Below are positions 9,021 to 17,438 of a stretch of DNA of 64,000 nucleotides, in pieces. The stretch lies in contig JAMPFK010000011.1 of assembly GCA_023664485.1 (NCBI GenBank), forward strand, positions 6,841 through 70,840. The letters are read 5' to 3'. The stretch comes from Bacteroides fragilis (GTDB lineage Bacteria > Bacillota > Clostridia > Lachnospirales > Lachnospiraceae). Every line of letters starts with the position of its first letter. The first letter of the stretch is position 1. A program made the translations under genes and the position numbers. The notes beneath the pieces are model-generated. The model searched no databases, was not told where the DNA came from, and was given only the letters and a program-made list of their open reading frames with translations.

Positions 9021-9650
9021 TCAGTTGCTCGCAGTCACAATTCCGGCATCCTCAGCCATCTTATCGAAGCCGCTCATAACGGCGTCATAGGTCTGTCTGG
9101 AGATCTCCGGCAGCTCGCCGCCCCATGTTTTTTCAGCCTGCTCATAGCCCTTCTTGAAAGCTTCTCTCATTTCTTCGATCTTATCCGGATCGCCGCCTGT
9201 CAGTGCGGTCGCAAAATCCAGAATCCTTTCGGAAGTCTGTTTTACGCCCCAGTAACCGTCTTCCGCAACATCTTTCTGCGCCTGCAGTTTCGTAGCCTCG
9301 TCCACTTCAAGGTTTCCGCCCGCAAGAATGCTCCAGATACCGTTCGCGCTGTTATAGGTCTGGCCCTGTTTGGTCATCAGCTGTTCAACAATGCTCTGTA
9401 ACTGTTTCTGCCGGTTCTCCTGATCCGCTTTCATCTTCGCAACTAATGCCGTATTCTGCGTATAGGTTTTTTTGGTAGAATCCGTCGCAGTCCCTTTGGA
9501 CGGCTCATAAACAGCACCTGCCTCTTCTTGTTTGGAAGCGGCATCCGTCGTTGTCTTTTCCGCCGCCTTCTCCGCCGTTTTTACATCGGTCTGGCTTGTC
9601 TGATAAGTCTCATATGCGCTGGCAGCGCCAGTAACTCCGTTTACACTCAT
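9021..9650 (-). CDS. Uncharacterised protein with C-terminal DUF5610-like helical motif
   Basis: 209 residues, no Sec signal peptide and no membrane helix. Residues 1-75 are Ser/Thr/Ala/Lys-rich and low in order, as in flagellar-export-type N-termini. The C-terminal half is helical with a recognisable RILDFATALTGGDPDKIEE segment, then FKKGYEQAEKTWGGELP and TYDAVMSGFDKM. Proteins with this C-terminal pattern occur in many bacteria without known function; I associate them, with low confidence, with DUF5610. The start has AAGGAGG upstream. The promoter region carries both a TATAAT box and a GACGATAT stretch reminiscent of a sigma-28 -10 element, but no good -35 was seen. Confidence 0.7.
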   Translation of the reverse strand: MSVNGVTGAASAYETYQTSQTDVKTAEKAAEKTTTDAASKQEEAGAVYEPSKGTATDSTKKTYTQNTALVAKMKADQENRQKQLQSIVEQLMTKQGQTYNSANGIWSILAGGNLEVDEATKLQAQKDVAEDGYWGVKQTSERILDFATALTGGDPDKIEEMREAFKKGYEQAEKTWGGELPEISRQTYDAVMSGFDKMAEDAGIVTASN

Positions 9651-9858
9651 GTCTATCCCTCCTTGGAATTTCGATTTTCAACCATGCGGAACTTTTCGAT
9701 TCCGCTACCTCTGTATATTATATCGTCCTGTCTCCCCGTAAATATTAGAGGATAAAGGAATTATTTTCTATTTTTTCACACCATTCTATGCTATACTGAA
9801 TGATAGATTCCATTGCGCCAAAAACGCAGTCAGTTCAAAGAAAGGCAGAAGGTTTATC

Positions 9859-11874
9859 ATGATCGAAAATGACAAAGTACAGAAAATTTTATACGGCGGG
9901 GATTATAACCCCGAACAATGGCCGGAGGATGTCTGGGAGGAAGATATGCGCCTGTTCAGGCTGGCCCATATCGATATCGTGACGCTGAACGTTTTCAGCT
10001 GGGCCTCCCTCCAGCCAAATGAAGATACTTATTCCTTTGAAAAACTCGACAAAATAATGGATATGGTGCGCCAAAGCGGCCTGAAGGTCTGCCTCGCCAC
10101 TTCCACCGCCGCTCATCCCGCATGGATGGCAAGAAAATATCCCGATATTCTCCGCACGGAATTTAACGGTATGAAGCGCAAATTCGGAGGACGCCACAAC
10201 TCCTGCCCGAACAGTCCGGCCTACCGGAAATATGCGGGCGCGCTCGCCGCAAGGCTGGCGGAACGCTATCAAAGCTATGACAACATTGTGGCGTGGCATA
10301 TTTCCAACGAATTCGGCGGCATCTGCTACTGCGAAAACTGCGAACGCAGATTCCGGGAATGGCTGAGAGAAAAATATAAGACCATCGAGGAGGTCAACCG
10401 CGTCTGGGACACGGCTTTCTGGGGCCATACCTTTTATGATTTCGACGATATTGTAACGCCGAACCTGCTCTCGGAACATTTTACGCCGGACAGGACGACT
10501 TTTCAGGGTATCTCTCTGGATTACAGGCGTTTCAATTCCGAAAGCATTCTGGCATGCTACCGGCTGGAATACGACGCCATCCGCGCCATTACACCGGATA
10601 TCCCGATTACCACCAATCTGATGGGGACTTATCCCGATCTGGATTACCAGAAGTGGGCGCGCTATATGGATTTCATTTCCTGGGACAACTATCCCGCCAA
10701 TGATACTCCCATCGAAGAAACTGCATTCCGGCATGATCTGATGCGCGGCTTAAAACAGGGCAAGCCTTTTGCTTTAATGGAACAGACGCCGAGCGTTACC
10801 AACTGGCTTCCCTATAATGCCCTCAAGCGTCCCGGCGTTATGCGCCTCTGGAGCTATCAGGCTGTCGCGCACGGCGCGGATACGGTCATGTTCTTCCAGA
10901 TGCGGCGAAGCGTCGGCGCCTGCGAAAAATATCACGGCGCGGTCATTGACCATGTTGGTCACGAAAATACGAGAGTCTTCCGGGAAATCGCACAGCTCGG
11001 CGCCGAGCTCGATAAGATCGGTTCTCTGACGCTGGGCGCAAGAACAGACGCCAAAGCCGCCATCGTCTTCGACTGGGATAACTGGTGGGCAACCGGCTAC
11101 TCCGCAGGGCCGAGCGTCAGCCTCCGCTACTGCGATGAGATCCTGCAATATTACAAGGCGTTCCATAACCTGAACATTCCGGTGGATATCATCGGCGTAG
11201 AAGACGATCTGTCGCCTTATAAACTCGTCGCGGCCCCGCTCCTTTATATGGTAAAAACCGGCCACGATGAAAAACTGCGCCGCTTCGTGTCGGACGGCGG
11301 CCATTTTCTGACCACCTTTTTCAGCGGTTATGTGGACGAGCACGATCTGGTCACAACAGGCGGTTATCCGGGCAGGCTCCGGGATATCCTCGGCATCTGG
11401 GTGGAGGAAGAAGACGCGCTGCCGGAAAATGAGGCCAACAGCTTCACTTATCAGGGAACGGCCTATCCCGCCGTCCTGATCTGCGACCTGCTGCATACCG
11501 AGGGCGCTGAAGCGCTCTGCTTCTATGAAAAGGATTTTTATGCCGGTATGCCCGTCCTGACCCGTAATTCCTTCGGAAAAGGATATGCCTATTATGTCGC
11601 GGCCCGCTCCAGCGCGGACTTCTACCGCCGCTTTATCGGCGATATCTGCAGGAAAGCAGGCGTAGAACCGCTTATGGATACGCCGGAGCTCATAGAGGTC
11701 ACACAACGCCGCAATGCAAACGGCGTCTTCCTGTTCTTCCTGAACCACGACACGGAAGCGCGCGAAATCCCTCTTCCCTTTGCCGGAACGGATATCCTGA
11801 CGGATACGTCCTATCGGATCGGCGAATGCCTGAAGCTCGCCGCAAAAGGCGTCGCAATCCTACGGATAAAATAA
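9859..11874 (+). CDS. Beta-galactosidase, GH42
   Basis: 671 residues, the normal GH42 length, without a signal peptide, so it acts on imported oligosaccharides. The (beta/alpha)8 barrel begins LYGGDYNPEQWPEDVWEED. The acid/base is Glu151 in WHISNEFGG and the nucleophile is Glu309 in ALMEQTPS. The zinc-binding cysteines are present (Cys116, Cys156, Cys158, Cys161). A trimerisation domain and a small C-terminal beta domain follow. GH42 enzymes release terminal beta-galactose or, in some members, alpha-L-arabinopyranose. It is co-transcribed with the GH29 fucosidase 32 bases downstream. Confidence 0.95.
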   Translation: MIENDKVQKILYGGDYNPEQWPEDVWEEDMRLFRLAHIDIVTLNVFSWASLQPNEDTYSFEKLDKIMDMVRQSGLKVCLATSTAAHPAWMARKYPDILRTEFNGMKRKFGGRHNSCPNSPAYRKYAGALAARLAERYQSYDNIVAWHISNEFGGICYCENCERRFREWLREKYKTIEEVNRVWDTAFWGHTFYDFDDIVTPNLLSEHFTPDRTTFQGISLDYRRFNSESILACYRLEYDAIRAITPDIPITTNLMGTYPDLDYQKWARYMDFISWDNYPANDTPIEETAFRHDLMRGLKQGKPFALMEQTPSVTNWLPYNALKRPGVMRLWSYQAVAHGADTVMFFQMRRSVGACEKYHGAVIDHVGHENTRVFREIAQLGAELDKIGSLTLGARTDAKAAIVFDWDNWWATGYSAGPSVSLRYCDEILQYYKAFHNLNIPVDIIGVEDDLSPYKLVAAPLLYMVKTGHDEKLRRFVSDGGHFLTTFFSGYVDEHDLVTTGGYPGRLRDILGIWVEEEDALPENEANSFTYQGTAYPAVLICDLLHTEGAEALCFYEKDFYAGMPVLTRNSFGKGYAYYVAARSSADFYRRFIGDICRKAGVEPLMDTPELIEVTQRRNANGVFLFFLNHDTEAREIPLPFAGTDILTDTSYRIGECLKLAAKGVAILRIK

Positions 11875-11906
11875 CGCAATAACAATAAAGAAAGGAAAAA
11901 CCAGCG

Positions 11907-13391
11907 ATGAAAATAACAGACAGAAAAGCGTATCTGGCACAGATCAGAGAAGTGATCGACAAAGGCCCTTACCACGACGACTGGGCCTCCCTGACGGATT
12001 TTGCCATGCCCGCATGGTATGAAAAAGCCAAATTCGGCATCTTTATCCACTGGGGCGTATACAGCGTCCCGGCTTTTGGCAACGAATGGTATTCCCGGAA
12101 TATGTATATTCAGGGCAAGCCGGAATATGAACACCATATCAGGACCTATGGCCCTCACAGGGATTTCGGCTACAAAGACTTTATCCCGCTGTTCACGGCG
12201 GATAAATTCGACCCCGATCTCTGGGCCGAAACTTTCCAAAAAGCGGGAGCCAGATATGTCGTTCCGGTAGCGGAACACCACGACGGTTTCCAGATGTACG
12301 ACAGCGATCTGTCCGTCTACAATGCGGCAAAAATGGGGCCCAAACGCAATATTCTCGGAGAATTGAAGGAAGCCTTCGAAAAAAGGGGACTCGTTTTCTG
12401 CGCCTCTTCCCACCGGGCGGAACATCTCTGGTTTATGGGAAACGGTAAAGATTTCGACAGCGATATCAAAGAACCTTTACAATGCGGAGACTTCTACTGG
12501 CCTTCTTTACAGGAACAGCCGGATCATCAGGATCTTTTCGCGAATCCCTATCCGACAGAAGAATTTCTGGAGGACTGGATCTGCCGCACCTGCGAGCTCA
12601 TCGACCGCTACCAGCCTAAAATCCTCTATTTTGACTGGTGGATCCAGCATGAGGGCTACAAACCCGGCCTCCGCCAGATTGCCGCTTATTACTATAACCG
12701 CGGCCTGGAATGGGGCTTCCCGACCGCTATCTGCTATAAGCATGACGCGATGGCTTTTGGCAGCGCCATTGTGGATGTGGAACGGGGCAAATTCGCGGAT
12801 ACGAGGCCGTACCACTGGCAGACGGATACCTCTGTCACCCATCATTCATGGTGTTATACCACCTCGCTCAGCTATAAGAGCAGTCACGAACTGATCTGCT
12901 ATCTCGTGGATGTGGTCAGCAAAAACGGTAATCTCCTGCTCAATATCGGCCCGAAAGCTGACGGCTCCTTTACGGAAGAAACGACCTCGATCCTGCAGGA
13001 TATCGGTTCCTGGCTCGCCGTGAACGGTGAGGCTGTTTATAACAGTAAGCCCTGGCGTTATCCGGCGGAAGGCCCGACAAAAGAAATCGAAGGGCAGTTC
13101 AGCGATAACACCGCCACCGTTTATACAAGCGGGGATTTCCGGTTCACGGCGGGCCACGGCTGTATTTATGCCGCCTGTATGCAGTATCCGGAGGACGGCC
13201 ATATCACGATCCGCTCGCTTGCCAAAAGCCGCGACGCCAACAAACCGAATTTCCACGGCATTATCCGCGATGTCAGCATTCTCGGTTTCGACGAACCGAT
13301 CGCTTTCAGTGTAGACGAAGAAGGACTGCACTTTATGACGGAATCGGTCAAAAGCGAGTTCCCTGTTGTGATTAAGGTTGTGACGGAATAG
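11907..13391 (+). CDS. Alpha-L-fucosidase, GH29
   Basis: 494 residues, without signal peptide. The barrel begins KAKFGIFIHWGVYSVPAFGNEWY, followed by the HHDGFQMYD motif at about 124-132. The nucleophile is predicted to be Asp243 in LYFDWWIQ, and the family motif NLLLNIGPKADGSF is intact. The acid/base residue of GH29 is poorly conserved and I cannot assign it. A small beta-sandwich domain forms the last 100 residues. It removes alpha-L-fucose from oligosaccharides. Directly after GH42, the pair would strip Fuc-Gal side groups in sequence. A GAAAGGA site precedes the ATG. Confidence 0.94.
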   Translation: MKITDRKAYLAQIREVIDKGPYHDDWASLTDFAMPAWYEKAKFGIFIHWGVYSVPAFGNEWYSRNMYIQGKPEYEHHIRTYGPHRDFGYKDFIPLFTADKFDPDLWAETFQKAGARYVVPVAEHHDGFQMYDSDLSVYNAAKMGPKRNILGELKEAFEKRGLVFCASSHRAEHLWFMGNGKDFDSDIKEPLQCGDFYWPSLQEQPDHQDLFANPYPTEEFLEDWICRTCELIDRYQPKILYFDWWIQHEGYKPGLRQIAAYYYNRGLEWGFPTAICYKHDAMAFGSAIVDVERGKFADTRPYHWQTDTSVTHHSWCYTTSLSYKSSHELICYLVDVVSKNGNLLLNIGPKADGSFTEETTSILQDIGSWLAVNGEAVYNSKPWRYPAEGPTKEIEGQFSDNTATVYTSGDFRFTAGHGCIYAACMQYPEDGHITIRSLAKSRDANKPNFHGIIRDVSILGFDEPIAFSVDEEGLHFMTESVKSEFPVVIKVVTE

Positions 13392-13435
13392 CGCCAAAAG
13401 GCGCTGTTCCGATCAGGCTCCTTTCGATGATATCA

Positions 13436-14254
13436 TCATTTCCATAGCGCTTCCCGCATCCATGTCTCCGCCAGCGCCACCCACGACGTACATTCTTTCT
13501 CCATACCGCCTCCGTCCGCACCCATCGTCCGCTCATCCGCAAGGCTCAGCCCATGGCCGCCCTTCGCGTACAGATGCAGTTCCACCGGAATATGATACCG
13601 ACGCATCGCAAGCGCTAACAGAAGCGAGTTTTCCGCAGGCACGGACTGATCCTCATTCGTATGCCAGAGAAAAGCCGGCGGCGTATCTTCGCTGACCTGA
13701 TGCTCCAGCGAGACCTCATCTTTCAGTTCTTCGTATTTTTCACCAAGCAGCATGCGGAAAGAATCCCGATGCGCATATTCGCCGGACGTGATGACCGGAT
13801 AATGCAGGATCATGCCCGCCGGACGGAGCTCTTCGGACGCAACACCGGCCTTTTCCGCCAGAAAAGGCTTCTTCCAGAACATGCCAAAGCTCGCCGCAAG
13901 ATGGCCGCCGGCAGAGGAACCCTCCACCAGAATCCTGCTTGTGTCAACATGCCATTCCTCGCTGTGATCTTTGACCATTTTCATGACCATGGCAAGCTCT
14001 GTAAGCGCCGTCGGATAGACCGCAGGCGCCACGGAATAGCGCAGTACCACCGCGTGATAACCGTATGCGTTCCACTGCAGCGCGATCATTTCCCCTTCCC
14101 GGTCCGAAACGTAACGATAGCCGCCGCCCGGACAAATAATGATCAAAGGCCTTTTCTGTATTTTTATCGCATCCGAATGCGAAATCAGATAGGCCGTCGC
14201 CTTTGCCTCTTTGGTAGAACCTTCCGCCCGAATCGGATATTCTCTGTAAATCAT
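13436..14254 (-). CDS. Alpha/beta hydrolase, carbohydrate acetylesterase-like
   Basis: 272 residues from the ATG at 14254, which has GGAGG six bases upstream. The oxyanion-hole motif is CPGGGYRYVSDREG, the nucleophile elbow is EGSSAGGHLA (Ser114), and Asp202 (HTNEDQSVP) and His234 (KGGHGLSLAD) complete the triad. This arrangement is typical of the BD-FAE/acetyl-xylan-esterase-like group of cytosolic esterases that remove O-acetyl groups from imported oligosaccharides. It is the last gene of the ABC transporter-GH3 operon, which supports that role. The exact acyl substrate cannot be read from sequence. Confidence 0.88.
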   Translation of the reverse strand: MIYREYPIRAEGSTKEAKATAYLISHSDAIKIQKRPLIIICPGGGYRYVSDREGEMIALQWNAYGYHAVVLRYSVAPAVYPTALTELAMVMKMVKDHSEEWHVDTSRILVEGSSAGGHLAASFGMFWKKPFLAEKAGVASEELRPAGMILHYPVITSGEYAHRDSFRMLLGEKYEELKDEVSLEHQVSEDTPPAFLWHTNEDQSVPAENSLLLALAMRRYHIPVELHLYAKGGHGLSLADERTMGADGGGMEKECTSWVALAETWMREALWK

Positions 14255-14307
14255 AGTAATCCTCCATTCCCGCCTGCCCCGCGGACGGGGCGCAGGCACA
14301 AACACTT

Positions 14308-17286
14308 CTACATTTTAAAATAACACAGCTTCACATCGCCCATCAGGCGAAGCGTCAGCTCCGCCGGGATCTGTCCGTCCTGAATTTCATGCGTCAGTTC
14401 TATTTTCACATCCGCATAGACGGGCTTCCACCCCGCGATCCGTTCTTCGGCATCCTTTACCATCAGCGGCCCCATCACCGGACGCGGGTTCTTCACATAG
14501 GTTCTCGTTTCTCCCTGCCAGCTTCCCGCCGGTTTTCCATCGAGCAGCACTTCTACCTTACCGTCTTCTTCGCTCAGCAGATGCAGCGTCATTTCCTTTG
14601 TTTCCGGCGAAACCGCGCAATCCCGGTAAACGAGGAGGCCTTCTTTCTCCGGGCGCAAAAGCGCCGCAGCGCTGTATCCAAACTGTCCCTGCGTCAGGAC
14701 GATGTTCTCATAGTCGTCATAATGATCCGCCGCGGTTTTCTTTGTCATATCCCGCAGTCCCGGCTTCCCGCCCGGTATTTCGATCTGCGCCGTCAGTGTG
14801 CACGCAGCGCTGGAAGGCCCCGCGCATACGGTATAACAGCCCCCTTCTACCATCAGAGAACGGCTGATCACGTCATAGAAACGGAATTCTTCGACCGGGA
14901 CCGAAAGCTCTACTGCCCGGCTTTCCCCCGGCGCTACCTTTTTCAAACGCCGGAAACCGAGAAGCTGTTTTAACGGCTTTTTCACGCGGGATGCAGGCGC
15001 CGTTCCATATACCTGCGCCACCTCGTCGCTCACGCGCCCGCCGGTATTTTTTACCGCAAAGGATATTTTCAGGCTCCTCTTATCCGCCAGCTCCACCGTC
15101 AGATCCGAATAGGCGAAATCCGAATAGGTCAGGCCAAAACCGAACGGATAGAGCGCTTCCCCGTCAAAATAGCGGTAGGTGCGCTTTCCTTTGATGATGT
15201 CATAATCGTCGATATCGGGCAGCTGGCCGTCGCTTCTGTACCACGTCATATTCAGACAGCCCGCGGGCGCATTTTCCCCGAAGATCGTCTCCGCCAGCGC
15301 TTCTCCCATATCCTGGCTTCCCGTCGCGCTCCACAAAATGGCCGGAAGCTTTTCCTGCGCGGCATTCACCGCATACGGATAATTGGACAACAGTACGAGA
15401 ACAACATTGGGATTGGCCTGATATACCGCTTCCATCAGTTTTTCCTGTGCCGGAGGCAGTACGATCGTACCGCGGTCTATCTCTTCCCTCGCGTTCACCA
15501 TGGGATTACAGCCAAGCGCGAGCAGGACCTTCTCTTTTTCCCGCGCCAGCTTAACCGCCGCTTCCACGCCGGGCTCCACGATCTCCAGCGTAAACGAAAT
15601 ATCAGACAGCACAATCTCCTTCCGCACGGACGCCGCCGTATCCATCTCCAGCCCAACGCTCGGCCCGATCTGCTCGCCGCCCCTCATGGACCACAGGCTG
15701 CCGTCTTCTCCTGCCAGTATGGGCGAGCCGAAACGATTTGTCAATACCGCCGTTCCATCCGCCTGTTCCTCCAGATGGAAAATTTCCATCACGAACCAGT
15801 CAAACGGCTCCTCGATATCGGCGGCAATCCTTCCCATCTCCTCCGGCTTTACTTTTCCGGGATAGAATCTCGTATTCATATAGTTTCCGGTGCGTGCGCA
15901 GCAAAAATACAGGCTGCCTTCTCCCCAGTCCTCCATGATAAAGATATCCGGCTCTGCGGAAAGGCAGAGCGCTCCATCCTCCGCAACGGCGATTCCCTTA
16001 TCGCCACAGCGGAAAATAACTCTGTCATAACCATCCGCGAAAGCGATCTTCTCCTTTTTCAGCTTTTCGATACCCTGTCTGAGCGTCGTTTTCCTGAGCG
16101 GCTCGCCGCAGTACCAGTCCCGATACCAGGAATCCCCTGCCGGGCCGATCAGCGCGAGAGAATCCGCAGGCGCTTCTTTATCGAGCGGCAGCATGTTCCC
16201 CTCGTTCTTTAACAGGACGATGGATTCCCTCGATACCTGCCGGCATATCTCCTGATTTTCTTCAGAATTGATATCCGCCTCCGTCACGGCGTCATAAGGG
16301 TTGCGCGGTTCCCTGTCATAAATGCCGAGACGCAGCTTTGTGCGGAACATGTTCCTGAGCGCCCTGTCCACATCCGCCTCCGTAATGAGCCCGAGTTCAA
16401 AGGCTTCCCGCGCCGCCTGTTCCACCACTGCCGGATTATCCGACATACCGTCCACGCCTGCCTTTAACGCCATCGCCAGCGTTTCGGCATGAAGTCCGCA
16501 GTAATGATGGAAATTCGCGACCAGTTCCATCGCGCCGCCGTCGCAGACCGCGTGTTTCAAACCGTATTGATCCTTCAAAATGCTTCCGACCTCCGGGTTC
16601 AGCATGCCCGGAATACCGTTAATTTTATTATAGGCCGTCATGACCGCTTCCGCGCCGCCGTTTTCAATCGCTCTGCGGAAGGGTTCCAGATACAGCTCGT
16701 ATTTATTCCGCGGATCGATGGAGGAATTTTTCCAGCCCCGGCCCGCTTCCGTATTATTCCCGTAAAAATGCTTGAGCGTGGAGGCCGTCCGGAGATAATG
16801 CGGATCGTCCCCCTGCATGCCGCGGATATAGGCGGAGGACATTTCTCCCACGAGCAGAGGATCCTCTCCATAGCCTTCCTCCGTCCTGCCCCACCTCGGA
16901 TCCCGTTCCAGATCGATCGTAGGCGCCCAGCGGCTGAGCCCCCTGTCGGGGTGGCGGTGATAAATAACGCGCGCCTCTGTCCCCGTCACTTCGCCCGCCT
17001 TCTGAATCAGCTCCGTATCCCAGGTCGCACTCATGCCGATTGGCTGCGGGAAAGAAGTCGTTATCTCCGGCCCGCCCAATTCATTCTGGTCATTTCTCGC
17101 CTCCACGCCGTGCGCCGCTTCGCCGCCCACCGACATTGCGGGAATACCCAACCGCTCCAGATCCGGAACCCTCGTCGCAAGCATCCCCAGTTTTTCTTCC
17201 ATCGTCATTTCCGATAACAGCCAGTCCAGCCGTTTTTCTACAGACAGCGCCGCATCCCAGAACGGCGTATTCTTCTTTGCTTCCAT
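14308..17286 (-). CDS. GH3 beta-glycosidase (beta-glucosidase/xylosidase type) with inserted beta domain
   Basis: 992 residues, no signal peptide. The N-terminal barrel has DRGLSRWAPTIDLERDPRWGR, LKHFYGNN and the nucleophile loop AVCDGG (Asp249). The alpha/beta sandwich domain begins near IVLLKNEGNMLPLD. It is interrupted at about 405-560 by a roughly 150-residue beta-rich insert (IAVAEDGALCLSAE, GSLYFCCARTGNYM). A fibronectin-III-like domain (FAVKNTGGRVSDEVAQVY) and a long C-terminal beta region follow. The insert and length put it in the large-GH3 group. The sugar specificity, glucose or xylose, is not decided by the sequence seen. It sits in an operon with a sugar ABC transporter. Confidence 0.92.
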   Translation of the reverse strand: MEAKKNTPFWDAALSVEKRLDWLLSEMTMEEKLGMLATRVPDLERLGIPAMSVGGEAAHGVEARNDQNELGGPEITTSFPQPIGMSATWDTELIQKAGEVTGTEARVIYHRHPDRGLSRWAPTIDLERDPRWGRTEEGYGEDPLLVGEMSSAYIRGMQGDDPHYLRTASTLKHFYGNNTEAGRGWKNSSIDPRNKYELYLEPFRRAIENGGAEAVMTAYNKINGIPGMLNPEVGSILKDQYGLKHAVCDGGAMELVANFHHYCGLHAETLAMALKAGVDGMSDNPAVVEQAAREAFELGLITEADVDRALRNMFRTKLRLGIYDREPRNPYDAVTEADINSEENQEICRQVSRESIVLLKNEGNMLPLDKEAPADSLALIGPAGDSWYRDWYCGEPLRKTTLRQGIEKLKKEKIAFADGYDRVIFRCGDKGIAVAEDGALCLSAEPDIFIMEDWGEGSLYFCCARTGNYMNTRFYPGKVKPEEMGRIAADIEEPFDWFVMEIFHLEEQADGTAVLTNRFGSPILAGEDGSLWSMRGGEQIGPSVGLEMDTAASVRKEIVLSDISFTLEIVEPGVEAAVKLAREKEKVLLALGCNPMVNAREEIDRGTIVLPPAQEKLMEAVYQANPNVVLVLLSNYPYAVNAAQEKLPAILWSATGSQDMGEALAETIFGENAPAGCLNMTWYRSDGQLPDIDDYDIIKGKRTYRYFDGEALYPFGFGLTYSDFAYSDLTVELADKRSLKISFAVKNTGGRVSDEVAQVYGTAPASRVKKPLKQLLGFRRLKKVAPGESRAVELSVPVEEFRFYDVISRSLMVEGGCYTVCAGPSSAACTLTAQIEIPGGKPGLRDMTKKTAADHYDDYENIVLTQGQFGYSAAALLRPEKEGLLVYRDCAVSPETKEMTLHLLSEEDGKVEVLLDGKPAGSWQGETRTYVKNPRPVMGPLMVKDAEERIAGWKPVYADVKIELTHEIQDGQIPAELTLRLMGDVKLCYFKM

Positions 17287-17318
17287 CTTAAAATCCCAGC
17301 TCCTTTCCCATTTTCAGC

Positions 17319-17339
17319 CGTGCCGCCGTCGGCGGCACG
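17319..17339 (-). other. Intercistronic stem-loop before GH3
   Basis: CGTGCCGCC-GTC-GGCGGCACG is a perfect nine-base-pair stem with a three-base loop, without a T tract, just upstream of the GH3 ribosome site. It probably affects mRNA stability or translation within the operon. Confidence 0.55.
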
Positions 17340-17361
17340 AACGATTCCATGTTACGGAAAG

Positions 17362-17389
17362 AGCCTGACACCGCTGCGATATCAGGCCC
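17362..17389 (-). other. Intercistronic stem-loop after the binding-protein gene
   Basis: GCCTGAT and GTCAGGC arms close a loop of about 9 bases. The minus-strand 3' tail is CTCTTTCC, too weak for a full terminator. It sits between the solute-binding-protein stop (17439) and GH3, where a partial terminator or RNase barrier would give more binding protein than enzyme. The plus-strand tail (CCCTTTTGTTTTATT) is also T-rich. Confidence 0.5.
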
Positions 17390-17438
17390 TTTTGTTTTAT
17401 TCTTTCTTACTTATACCGTCTTAAAGAAATGGCAGGAA

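Noticed and set aside
9651..9760. Sigma-28 promoter for the 209-residue protein
   Set aside because: GACGATAT is suggestive, but no TAAA -35 lies 15 bases upstream. A TATAAT box at the same place explains it equally well.
13391..13405. GCGCC-AAAA-GGCGC as a terminator after the fucosidase gene
   Set aside because: The stem is only five pairs and there is no T tract.
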